The notes under the pieces were generated by a model. The model was not told the DNA's origin, ran no database searches, and worked only from the letters and a program-made list of their open reading frames with translations. Shown here one piece after another: positions 1-7,246 of a DNA stretch of 8,719 bases. The position numbers and the translations under genes were made by a program. Source of the stretch: Muribaculaceae bacterium (GTDB lineage Bacteria > Bacteroidota > Bacteroidia > Bacteroidales > Muribaculaceae); contig VSPO01000130.1 in NCBI GenBank assembly GCA_009775375.1, forward strand, positions 1-8,719, given 5' to 3'. Within the stretch, counting starts at the first letter, position 1, and each line of letters opens with the position of its first letter.

Positions 1-33
1 TTTTATCCAAAGTCATTGTTATTAAAGAATGGC

Positions 34-41
34 TATATTTG
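34..41 (+). promoter_or_regulatory. Candidate -7 element upstream of the nucleotidyltransferase gene
   Basis: TATATTTG matches the Bacteroidetes -7 consensus TAnnTTTG exactly and lies 16 bases before the ATG at 58. No TTTG sits at the expected 19-21 base distance upstream; the nearest candidate is ATTG at 15-18, which is too close (15-base gap). Transcription would start near 48, giving a very short leader. The motif is short and the region AT-rich, so chance is a real alternative. Confidence 0.35.
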
Positions 42-57
42 CGCAAAATAAAAAAAT

Positions 58-366
58 ATGGATGCTCATGTTATAGATAAAATTGTGGCGTATCTGAAAA
101 CCCAGCCTGTGCTTAAGGCATGGATTTTTGGTTCGTATTCACGTGGTGAGCATCGCCCTGACAGCGATATCGATATCATGGTCAGCTTTATGCCATCAGC
201 AAATGTGAGCCTTCTTAAACACGCGTCGATGATGGTTGAGTTACAAAGCCTTCTGCACCGTCCTGTTGATCTGGTGACAGAAAAAGGTCTGATGTCTTTT
301 GCTCGCAACTCAGTCAAACGAGATAAAAAACTGATTTATCGCTATGGCGGGTGTGTCGCGGGCTGA
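58..366 (+). CDS. Small MNT-type nucleotidyltransferase (antitoxin-like, no visible partner)
   Basis: A 102-residue minimal nucleotidyltransferase of the DNA polymerase beta superfamily. The hallmark motif is present: GSYSRG at residues 25-30 followed by SDID at 36-39, supplying the two metal-binding aspartates (D37, D39), with a likely third acidic residue at D71 in PVDLV. The C-terminal basic stretch around residues 84-95 (NSVKRDKKLIYR) is typical of the family. Relatives often pair with a HEPN-domain gene (MntA/HepT toxin-antitoxin systems), where the transferase AMPylates and silences the HEPN RNase. No HEPN gene follows: 125 bases of non-coding DNA lie between the stop and the leuS start at 492. 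A partner upstream of the window cannot be excluded, although a promoter-like site just before the gene suggests it is transcribed alone. GC is about 45% (136 of 300 by hand over 61-360), visibly lower than leuS, which hints at transfer. The nucleotidyltransferase fold is secure; the antitoxin role is inference. Confidence 0.88.
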   Translation: MDAHVIDKIVAYLKTQPVLKAWIFGSYSRGEHRPDSDIDIMVSFMPSANVSLLKHASMMVELQSLLHRPVDLVTEKGLMSFARNSVKRDKKLIYRYGGCVAG

Positions 367-382
367 ATTTCCGGGGTGTCGG

Positions 383-427
383 CCGCCAAATGCGATGAAA
401 TGCGCTTAAAGTATTTGCGGTTATTTT
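383..427 (+). terminator. Weak candidate terminator after the nucleotidyltransferase gene
   Basis: CCGC (383-386) plus AAAT (388-391) can pair with ATTT (413-416) plus GCGG (417-420), leaving C387 bulged, followed by the T-rich run 421-427. The loop is 21 bases and the stem imperfect, and the T-run overlaps the -33 element proposed for leuS. This is the only terminator-like structure between the two genes, but it is weak. Confidence 0.22.
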
Positions 428-455
428 GAAGTGATTGAGGAATTTGTTAACTTTG
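425..455 (+). promoter_or_regulatory. leuS promoter, Bacteroidetes type
   Basis: TTTG at 425-428 (-33 element) is followed after exactly 19 bases by TAACTTTG at 448-455 (-7 element, consensus TAnnTTTG). Both elements match and the spacing is canonical. Transcription would begin near 461-463, giving a leader of about 30 bases to the ATG at 492. It also shows that the TTG at 435 cannot be the leuS start, since it lies upstream of the transcript. Confidence 0.75.
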
Positions 456-491
456 CAGACTGAAAACAACTTCATTAGCAATTGCATGACA

Positions 492-3254
492 ATGGAATAT
501 AATCATCGTGAAATCGAGAGGCGCTGGCAGGAGTTCTGGCGTGAGAATCAGGTATACAAGGCCGTGGAGAAACCCGGCGTGAAGAAGTTTTATGTGCTCG
601 ACATGTTTCCTTATCCCTCCGGGGCCGGTCTGCACGTGGGTCATCCCTTGGGCTACATAGCTTCCGACATCTATTCGCGCTACAAACGTCAGCAGGGTTT
701 CAACGTCTTGCATCCGATGGGCTACGACGCTTACGGCTTGCCCGCAGAGCAATATGCCATCCAGACCGGACAGCATCCCGAGAAAACCACAATGGCCAAC
801 ATCGCCCGCTATCGCGAGCAGCTCGACAAGATTGGTTTCTCGTTCGACTGGAGCCGCGAGATACGCACTTGTGATCCCGAATACTATCGCTGGACCCAGT
901 GGGCGTTCATGCAGATGTTTAACTCATATTATGACCTTGACGCCGATAAGGCCCTGCCGATTTCAAAGCTTACAGAGCATTTTGCGAAAAAAGGCACTGA
1001 CGGCGTGCATGCCGCATGCTCCAAGACTCTCTCTTTCACGGCAGAGGAATGGAACTCATTCACCGAGAAGGAGAAGGCTGACGTGCTGATGAACTATCGC
1101 ATAGCCTATCAGGGAGAGACGATGGTCAACTGGTGTGAGACTCTCGGCACGGTCCTCGCCAACGACGAGGTCAGCGAAGGCGTCAGCGTGCGCGGCGGTT
1201 ATCCCGTGGAGCAGAAGGTCATGAACCAATGGTGCCTCCGCGTATCAGCCTACGCACCCCGTCTTCTCCAAGGACTCGACACCCTCCAATGGAGCGACTC
1301 CCTGAAAGAGACGCAGCGCAACTGGATAGGTCGCAGCGAAGGCGCCGAGATGCGTTTCCCGGTGGTCGGCAAGGATTTCGACCTTGAGATATTCACGACC
1401 CGCGCCGACACGGCCTTCGGAGTGACCTTCATGGTGCTTGCCCCGGAATCGAAGTACGTCGGGCAGCTGACCACTCCCGAACAGAAAGAAGCCGTCGACG
1501 CTTATCTGGCCGAGGTGGCTCATAAGACCGAACGTGAGCGCCAGATCGACAAGCGCGTTTCGGGAGTCTTCACCGGAGCCTACGCAAAGAACCCCATCAG
1601 CGGGAAAGAGATTCCCGTCTGGGTGAGCGACTACGTGCTCGCCGGATATGGCACGGGAGCCATCATGGCCGTTCCCGCCCATGACTCACGCGACTATGCC
1701 TTTGCCCGTCACTTAGACCTCCCCATCGTGCCCCTTATCGAAGGCGCCGACGTCAGCGAAGAGAGTTTCGACGCCAAAGAGGGGAAGATGATAAATTCCT
1801 CAAACGGCGAGCTCGACCTCAACGGACTCGAAGTGAAGGAGGCGATTGCCAAGACAAAAAGATTCATCGAGGAGAAGGGGATAGGCCGAGTGAAGGTCAA
1901 TTATCGTCTTCGCGACGCCATATTCTCGCGCCAACGCTATTGGGGCGAACCGTTCCCTATATATTATAAGGATGGCATTGCCCATCTGATGGATGAAGGC
2001 GCCCTGCCGCTGACGCTGCCGGAAGTGGACGCCTATCTCCCGACGGCCACCGGCGAACCGCCCCTCGGCCGCGCCAAAAACTGGAAGACTCCCGAAGGCT
2101 ATCCTATAGAGCTTTGCACGATGCCCGGTTTCGCCGGATCAAGCGCATACTACCTGCGCTACATGGACCCCCACAACGACAAGGCATTGGTGGGAAAAGA
2201 GGCTGATGAATACTGGCGAAACGTCGACCTCTATGTCGGCGGAGCCGAGCATGCCACCGGCCACCTTATCTACTCGCGTTTCTGGAACAAGTTCCTCTTC
2301 GACCTCGGAGCCGTCGTTGAGCCTGAGCCATTCAAAAAGCTCGTCAACCAAGGCATGATCCAGGGCCGCACAAGTTTCGTCTATCGCATCAAAGACACCA
2401 ACACTTTCGTCAGCAAAGGCCTGAAGAAAGACTACGACGTAACACCGATTCGCGTCGACATAAGCATGGTCAGCAACGACGTGCTCGACCTCGACCGATT
2501 CAAGGCCTGGCGTCCTGAGTTCGCCGACGCTGAATTCATCCTTGAGGATGGCAAATACGTCTGCGGATATGCCGTGGAGAAGATGTCGAAGTCGATGTTC
2601 AACGTCGTGAACCCCGACGATATCGTTGAGCGGTACGGAGCCGATACGCTTCGCCTCTATGAGATGTTCCTCGGCCCGATCGAGCAGTCGAAACCCTGGG
2701 ACACCAACGGCATTGACGGCGCCAACCGCTTCATAAAGAAACTGTGGGGCCAGTTTGACAAGATAGACGTGGCCGACAACTCCCCGATGACCCGCGAGGA
2801 GCTGAAAACGATGCACAAGCTGATAAAGAAGGTGACCGGCGACATAGAGGGATTCTCCTTCAATACGTCGGTGGCAGCTTTCATGGTGGCTCTCAACGAG
2901 CTTACAGCCCAGAAGTCGAAAAACCGCGACGCGATGGAGCTTTTCACTCGCCTGATCGCTCCCTTCACTCCCCATATCGCTGAAGAATTCTGGCACCGTC
3001 TCGGCAACGCGGGCTCTGTAGTGGATGCTGAATGGCCCGCATGGAATGAGGAATACCTGAAGGAGGACATGGTGAAATATCCAGTCAGCTTCAATGGCAA
3101 GACCCGCTTCATGCTCAACGTGGCTGCCGATGCCGACAAGGCTGCTGTAGAGGCCGCCGCCCTTGCTTCTCCCGAGGCGGAGAGATGGCTCGACGGCAAG
3201 ACTCCCAAGAAGGTCATAGTCGTGCCCGGCAAAATCGTCAATATCGTCATCTGA
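492..3254 (+). CDS. leuS: Leucyl-tRNA synthetase
   Basis: LeuRS attaches leucine to tRNA-Leu in the cytoplasm (class Ia synthetase). The protein is 920 residues from ATG 492 and complete to its C-terminal domain (ending IVNIVI). Visible landmarks are the HIGH-type motif HVGH at 48-51, the WIGRSEG segment entering the editing domain, editing-site TTRADT at 302-307, GTGAIMAVPAHD with its catalytic Asp at about 398, and KMSKS at 697-701. Two insertions relative to the E. coli type stand out: about 50 residues at 148-200, and about 70 residues at 623-692 just before KMSKS. The usual zinc-binding cysteine cluster after the first insertion is missing (RGGYPVEQK instead of Cys-rich). As I recall, these are normal for Bacteroidetes LeuRS. 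The start at 492 is preferred over in-frame TTG 435 because the promoter lies inside that extension and MEYN...EIE..W is the usual N-terminus; ATG 486 is the only other plausible start. Confidence 0.97.
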   Translation: MEYNHREIERRWQEFWRENQVYKAVEKPGVKKFYVLDMFPYPSGAGLHVGHPLGYIASDIYSRYKRQQGFNVLHPMGYDAYGLPAEQYAIQTGQHPEKTTMANIARYREQLDKIGFSFDWSREIRTCDPEYYRWTQWAFMQMFNSYYDLDADKALPISKLTEHFAKKGTDGVHAACSKTLSFTAEEWNSFTEKEKADVLMNYRIAYQGETMVNWCETLGTVLANDEVSEGVSVRGGYPVEQKVMNQWCLRVSAYAPRLLQGLDTLQWSDSLKETQRNWIGRSEGAEMRFPVVGKDFDLEIFTTRADTAFGVTFMVLAPESKYVGQLTTPEQKEAVDAYLAEVAHKTERERQIDKRVSGVFTGAYAKNPISGKEIPVWVSDYVLAGYGTGAIMAVPAHDSRDYAFARHLDLPIVPLIEGADVSEESFDAKEGKMINSSNGELDLNGLEVKEAIAKTKRFIEEKGIGRVKVNYRLRDAIFSRQRYWGEPFPIYYKDGIAHLMDEGALPLTLPEVDAYLPTATGEPPLGRAKNWKTPEGYPIELCTMPGFAGSSAYYLRYMDPHNDKALVGKEADEYWRNVDLYVGGAEHATGHLIYSRFWNKFLFDLGAVVEPEPFKKLVNQGMIQGRTSFVYRIKDTNTFVSKGLKKDYDVTPIRVDISMVSNDVLDLDRFKAWRPEFADAEFILEDGKYVCGYAVEKMSKSMFNVVNPDDIVERYGADTLRLYEMFLGPIEQSKPWDTNGIDGANRFIKKLWGQFDKIDVADNSPMTREELKTMHKLIKKVTGDIEGFSFNTSVAAFMVALNELTAQKSKNRDAMELFTRLIAPFTPHIAEEFWHRLGNAGSVVDAEWPAWNEEYLKEDMVKYPVSFNGKTRFMLNVAADADKAAVEAAALASPEAERWLDGKTPKKVIVVPGKIVNIVI

Positions 3255-3290
3255 AACTGAGCTTGGTTTCAAACACACTCTAACTACAAT

Positions 3291-3317
3291 AAAACGCGCT
3301 GATGGCGCGTTTTTTTT
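3291..3317 (+). terminator. Intrinsic terminator after leuS, abutting the rdgB start
   Basis: AAAACGCGC (3291-3299) and GCGCGTTTT (3305-3313) form a perfect 9-bp stem around the loop TGATG, and the T-run covers 3310-3317. It begins 36 bases past the leuS stop and is a textbook rho-independent terminator. Its last T is immediately followed by the ATG of rdgB at 3318, so the hairpin occupies the place where the rdgB ribosome-binding region should be. Confidence 0.85.
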
Positions 3318-3923
3318 ATGATGGAAAAAGCTCTACCGAAAATAGTTTTCGCAACCAACAACAGCCACAAGCTCGAAGAAGCGCAGGCTCTTGCCGCAGG
3401 ATATTTCGAAATCCTGTCGCTATCCGACATTGATTGCCACGATGATATTCCCGAGACGGCCGATACGCTCGTCGGCAATGCCCTCATAAAGGCCCGATGG
3501 GTGAAGGGGCGGTATGGATATGATTGTTTCGCAGACGACACGGGTCTGATCGTGGACTGTCTTGGCGGAGCTCCGGGCGTGTATAGCGCGCGCTATGCCG
3601 GACCTCAATGCGACGCAAAGGCCAACATGAAGCTTCTGCTGAAGAACATGGAAGGAATGACCGACCGCAAAGCCCGATTCGTCACCGAAATAGCCCTTAT
3701 CTTAGGCAGGGAGGAGCATCTTTTCTCCGGCTCCGTAGAAGGGACAATCGCCACAGAACCTCACGGAACGGCCGGATTCGGCTACGATCCGGTTTTCGTG
3801 CCGGAAGAGACGGGCGTAGCGTTCGCAGAGATGTCGGCCGACGACAAGAACGCCATTTCCCATCGCGGGCGTGCGATGCGCAAACTAATCCGGTTCCTCC
3901 TTTCTTCAACCAACTCACATTGA
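3318..3923 (+). CDS. rdgB: XTP/dITP diphosphatase (Ham1/RdgB family)
   Basis: RdgB hydrolyses non-canonical purine nucleotides (dITP, ITP, XTP) to monophosphates and pyrophosphate, keeping damaged bases out of DNA and RNA; it is a cytoplasmic dimer. The 201-residue protein is full length. Motifs in order: FATNNSHKLEE at 11-21 (nucleotide and metal contact), FADDTGL at 71-77 (catalytic aspartates), GAPGVYSARYAG at 84-95, GFGYDP at 153-158 and SHRGRA at 181-186 (base recognition). Two adjacent ATGs (3318, 3321) could start it; no later start would keep the FATNN motif. The start codon directly follows the leuS terminator T-run and no TAnnTTTG promoter is visible in 3255-3317, so its expression is puzzling: read-through from leuS or an unrecognised promoter. 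The stop lies 7 bases before the porZ-like gene, implying cotranscription with it. Confidence 0.96.
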   Translation: MMEKALPKIVFATNNSHKLEEAQALAAGYFEILSLSDIDCHDDIPETADTLVGNALIKARWVKGRYGYDCFADDTGLIVDCLGGAPGVYSARYAGPQCDAKANMKLLLKNMEGMTDRKARFVTEIALILGREEHLFSGSVEGTIATEPHGTAGFGYDPVFVPEETGVAFAEMSADDKNAISHRGRAMRKLIRFLLSSTNSH

Positions 3924-3930
3924 CCCCCAC

Positions 3931-6441
3931 ATGCTTCGACTTATCTCTCTCTTGGTAGCCGCGCTGACCGTCTTTTCTGTCGGCGCCGACACCCATTGGA
4001 AAATGCATCCTACATTCGACGAGGCCGTAACGAGAGTGATCGACACTCCCGATTTCGTCTATTTCACGAGCCGTACGCAGCCCTACGACCCGGAGTCGCT
4101 CTATAATTCTACGGAATTCCTATCGCTCTTCCGCTACGACAAGGGGAGCGAGGAGATTGAATGTCTCTCCACTGACAATCTCCTGTCGTCGAACACCGTC
4201 TCCTGTCTGGAATACTCTCCCGAAAAGAGATGTCTTGTAGTGGTCTATGTCAATTCCGACATTGATATAATCTACGACGACGGAAGGACAGCCAACATAT
4301 CAGCCTATCGCGAGGCGTCGATGGCACACGATAAAAAGGTGAACCATATTTTCATCGATTCCGGACACGACCGGATCTATCTTTCCACCGGTTTCGGAAT
4401 CGTTGCGCTCAACGACAAGAAGCAGGAGGTGGCCGACAGCCGGATCTACGGCAGGGAGGTGAAATCCGTCTCCCGTCTCGGCGACAAGCTCCTCATCCTT
4501 TCCGGCGACCGGCTCCTTTCCACTCCCGCGGCCCGGCCGGCCATGTCGGCAAATGAATTGAAGGAGGAATTGACGCTGCGCAACCCCTCGGCTTTGGCAT
4601 TTGTTTCCCCCTCTCTCAGCATAGCCATGACGGAAGGGGGAATACCTGAGATGTTGCATAAGATAACGGAAAACGGAGATGGAAAATTAATAGCCCAGCC
4701 GTTGGCGGAGGGGGATTTCATAAACGTGGAGCGCAATAATGAGGGAGCGACATTTGCCTCCACCGACAAATTCTATTGGATAGGAGCCGACGGCTCGCTG
4801 AAGACGTTAGGCATAGCTTCCGAAGACAGAGGGGCAGCCATGGCAAGCCGCGACATGTCGGAAGTGTGGTTCGGAGCCAAGCGAAAAGGCCTGTGGAGCA
4901 GAAAATCCGACGGCGCATCCGGCTGGACCACCACCCGCGATATGATGCTTCCCAATTCCCCGGCTCCGTTTATGGCCACTGAAATGACTTGGCATCCGCA
5001 GCGCGGGCTACTTGTCTCAAATCATGGCTACAGCCCCGACTTCCCGGTAGAGGAAGATGGAGGCCCTGTCTTGCTAAGCGCATACAAAGACGGGATGTGG
5101 AGCAATCTTTCGCGGGTCTACACTTCTCCCGATGTGGTGGAGCCTATGAAGAATCCCAACGGGCTTGCCGTGGATCCCGACAATCCCGACCTCGTCTATT
5201 TCGGCTCGCTGATGTCGGGCATGGAGAGAATCAACATGGAGGACGGAGCCGACGCATTGCATTTCTCAAGACGCAACGACCCTCACAGGCATCTTCCTGG
5301 TTTTGTGCCTCTCGTGGCCGACCAGACGGGAAATCCATCACCCCTGCCTGGAATCCCTGAATCCTGGGCGGCATCGTGTCCGTTTGCAGCCCCTATGTTC
5401 GACGCCTCCGGCAATCTATGGACCTCCTACGCCGATTATGACGACCAACGCCCGTATAAACTTCACCTTATCTGCTGGACAGCCGAAAACCGGAGGGCAA
5501 CGACCTCCGCTTCCGATGTCAAGCTACCTGAAATGGTGGAGGTGGAGGGCATCGTCCCGGGCAATAAGGAGGTGATAGTCCCTCTGTTCTATCGCGGACA
5601 TGCCAATCTTCTCGCATATGCCCAACGAAGCTACGGAGGAGGCATCAGCGTCATAGATACCAACGGGACTCCCACTGACACTTCCGACGACAAGGTCGTT
5701 TCGCTGTCGTCGTTCTATGATCAGGACGGCAATTCATTTGAAGTCCACGATATAAGGTTCTTGAAGGAAGACTCTTCTACAGGCAATGTATGGGTAGGCC
5801 ATCAGAACGGCGTGTTTCATTTCAATCCCGGCAAACTTCTCGAAGGGTCGACTCGCGTTAGCCGGATCAAGGTGGCGCGTGGCGACGGCACCAACCTTGC
5901 CGACTATCTGCTCGACGGAGTGCCTGTCTGCGGAATGACAGCAGACGGAGCCGGCAGGAAATGGTTTGCCACTGGAGGAGCCGGCGTCATCTGCACGTCG
6001 GCCGACGGCCGCGACATAATCTGGGAACTCACCTCCGAAAACTCCCCCTTGCCGGATGATTATGTGCTCGGGGCGGGCTTCATACCTACCACAAACTCCA
6101 TAATGTTGTCCACACGTCGGGGGATGGCTGAGCATTTTATACGTTCGGGCGGCTCTTCTTCCGATGGCGGCTCGGTCAGGGCATACCCCAACCCTGTGCG
6201 TCCGGACTATTATGGCTACGTGACGATCGACGGGCTCCCCGACGAGTCGCTCGTGAAAATAGTGGACGCTTCCGGCAATATAGTCAAGGAGTTGCATGCA
6301 GCGTCGGGAGAGGCGCGATGGGACGTCACCAACATGACGTTCAAGCGCGTATCCAGCGGCGTCTACTTTATCCTCGCCTCCTCAATGCGCAATCAGGATA
6401 ATTATTCGGAGGTGGCTAAAGTGCTGGTCGTAAGCAACTGA
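3931..6441 (+). CDS. PorZ-like exported double beta-propeller protein with T9SS sorting domain
   Basis: An 836-residue exported protein. Residues 1-19 are a signal peptide (hydrophobic SLLVAALTVFSVGA, probable cut before DTHW) with no lipobox cysteine. The N-terminal part matches the PorZ propeller: LFRYDKG at about 67-73, then LVVVYVNSDIDIIYDDG, ISAY, KKVNHIF, and IYLSTGFGIVALNDKK. A second propeller region covers roughly residues 330-740. The C-terminus (about 749-836) is a type A sorting-domain fold: VRAYPNPVRPDY, VKIVDASGNIV, ARWD, and SSGVYFILAS. In Porphyromonas gingivalis, PorZ is a surface component of the type IX secretion attachment complex that passes A-LPS to the sortase PorU and keeps its own sorting domain; it is 776 residues long. 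The first propeller also resembles two-component-regulator propeller repeats, and databases sometimes mislabel such proteins as histidine kinases; no kinase domain is present. Family membership is well supported by motif pattern. Whether this organism has a working T9SS cannot be judged here. Confidence 0.85.
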   Translation: MLRLISLLVAALTVFSVGADTHWKMHPTFDEAVTRVIDTPDFVYFTSRTQPYDPESLYNSTEFLSLFRYDKGSEEIECLSTDNLLSSNTVSCLEYSPEKRCLVVVYVNSDIDIIYDDGRTANISAYREASMAHDKKVNHIFIDSGHDRIYLSTGFGIVALNDKKQEVADSRIYGREVKSVSRLGDKLLILSGDRLLSTPAARPAMSANELKEELTLRNPSALAFVSPSLSIAMTEGGIPEMLHKITENGDGKLIAQPLAEGDFINVERNNEGATFASTDKFYWIGADGSLKTLGIASEDRGAAMASRDMSEVWFGAKRKGLWSRKSDGASGWTTTRDMMLPNSPAPFMATEMTWHPQRGLLVSNHGYSPDFPVEEDGGPVLLSAYKDGMWSNLSRVYTSPDVVEPMKNPNGLAVDPDNPDLVYFGSLMSGMERINMEDGADALHFSRRNDPHRHLPGFVPLVADQTGNPSPLPGIPESWAASCPFAAPMFDASGNLWTSYADYDDQRPYKLHLICWTAENRRATTSASDVKLPEMVEVEGIVPGNKEVIVPLFYRGHANLLAYAQRSYGGGISVIDTNGTPTDTSDDKVVSLSSFYDQDGNSFEVHDIRFLKEDSSTGNVWVGHQNGVFHFNPGKLLEGSTRVSRIKVARGDGTNLADYLLDGVPVCGMTADGAGRKWFATGGAGVICTSADGRDIIWELTSENSPLPDDYVLGAGFIPTTNSIMLSTRRGMAEHFIRSGGSSSDGGSVRAYPNPVRPDYYGYVTIDGLPDESLVKIVDASGNIVKELHAASGEARWDVTNMTFKRVSSGVYFILASSMRNQDNYSEVAKVLVVSN

Positions 6442-6482
6442 CGCAGGACATTCATAATATAACGGAAAACAACAACCTAATT

Positions 6483-7232
6483 ATGGGAAAGAATAAACTA
6501 AAGAAATTTGCCGACATGGACACATTCAGATGTGCCCTTCAATATCCCCGTGAGGTGCTTCTTAATGAGGGGTTTCCTTACCGTGGAACGTGGAACGGCG
6601 GATTCTTCCCTCTCTCCGGCCCCGTCACACTCGAACTGGGCTGCGGAAAAGGGGAATACACCGTGGCGCTTGCCAAGGCGAATCCCGGAAGGAATTATAT
6701 AGGAGTAGACATCAAGGGGGCGCGCCTTTGGAGCGGCGCCAAGGAGGTGGAGGAGCAGGGAATCGCCAACGCGGCGTTTCTTCGCACGGAGATAGAGAAT
6801 ATCGACCGTTTCTTCGGTCCGGAGGAGGTGGACGAGATTTGGATCACGTTCCCCGACCCCCAGATGCAAAAGACCCGCAAGCGGCTGACGTCTACGCGCT
6901 TCCTTCAGATGTACGGACGTTTCCTGAAGAAGGGGGGAGTGGTCAATCTCAAGACGGATTCCCCGTTTCTTTTCGAATACACCAAGAGAGTGGCGGAATT
7001 GAATGGGTTCGAGATACTTTCCATCACCGACGACCTCTATGGCTCCGGCATGGCCGACCCCGTCAGCTCCATCACGACCTATTATGAAAGCCAGTGGCTT
7101 TCACGGGGGAAGAAGATAAAGTTGATTTCCATGCGCCCGGCGAATTTCGACGACCTAAAGGAGCCGGAAATCTCCGACATTGAGAAAGATGACTATCGTG
7201 CGTATACCAGGCACACACCCATGAATTCATAA
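6483..7232 (+). CDS. trmB: tRNA (guanine(46)-N7)-methyltransferase
   Basis: TrmB transfers a methyl group from S-adenosylmethionine to N7 of G46 in the tRNA variable loop. The 249-residue protein is close to the usual size (E. coli about 239). SAM motif I is ELGCGKGEY at 51-59, followed by GVDIKG at 74-79 (ribose-binding acidic residue), the active-site region ITFPDP at 121-126, and the tRNA-binding TYYESQW at 199-205. The stretch after FPDP reads QMQKTRKRLTSTRF rather than the WPKxRHxKRR seen in most bacteria, while keeping basic residues; this looks lineage-typical. The start MGKNKLKKFA is the only good one, 41 bases after the porZ-like stop, with no clear promoter in the gap, so it probably belongs to the rdgB run. 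The next gene starts 14 bases after its stop. Confidence 0.96.
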   Translation: MGKNKLKKFADMDTFRCALQYPREVLLNEGFPYRGTWNGGFFPLSGPVTLELGCGKGEYTVALAKANPGRNYIGVDIKGARLWSGAKEVEEQGIANAAFLRTEIENIDRFFGPEEVDEIWITFPDPQMQKTRKRLTSTRFLQMYGRFLKKGGVVNLKTDSPFLFEYTKRVAELNGFEILSITDDLYGSGMADPVSSITTYYESQWLSRGKKIKLISMRPANFDDLKEPEISDIEKDDYRAYTRHTPMNS

Positions 7233-7246
7233 AAGCACATAAATAT

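Noticed and set aside
388..404. Direct repeat AAATGCG at 388-394 and 398-404
   Set aside because: Two 7-base copies with a 10-base period, with no further copies; too short to call a repeat, binding site or array.
456..491. A T-box or other riboswitch controlling leuS
   Set aside because: The predicted leader is only about 30 bases, too short for a T-box, and no such structure or conserved box is visible.
2139..3278. A 379-codon open frame on the - strand inside leuS
   Set aside because: It lies fully antisense to the clearly coding end of leuS, has no recognisable motif, and is explained by the codon bias of the sense gene.
3608..3958. A 116-codon + strand frame overlapping the end of rdgB and the start of the porZ-like gene
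   Set aside because: Arginine-rich composition typical of an out-of-frame reading of a GC-rich gene; both overlapped genes have strong family motifs.
5734..6297. A 187-codon open frame on the - strand inside the porZ-like gene
   Set aside because: Antisense to conserved propeller and sorting-domain sequence; no motif, signal or promoter of its own.
3931..6441. Reading this gene as a two-component sensor kinase
   Set aside because: Only beta-propeller and sorting-domain sequence is present; no membrane helix after the signal peptide and no histidine kinase or ATPase motifs.
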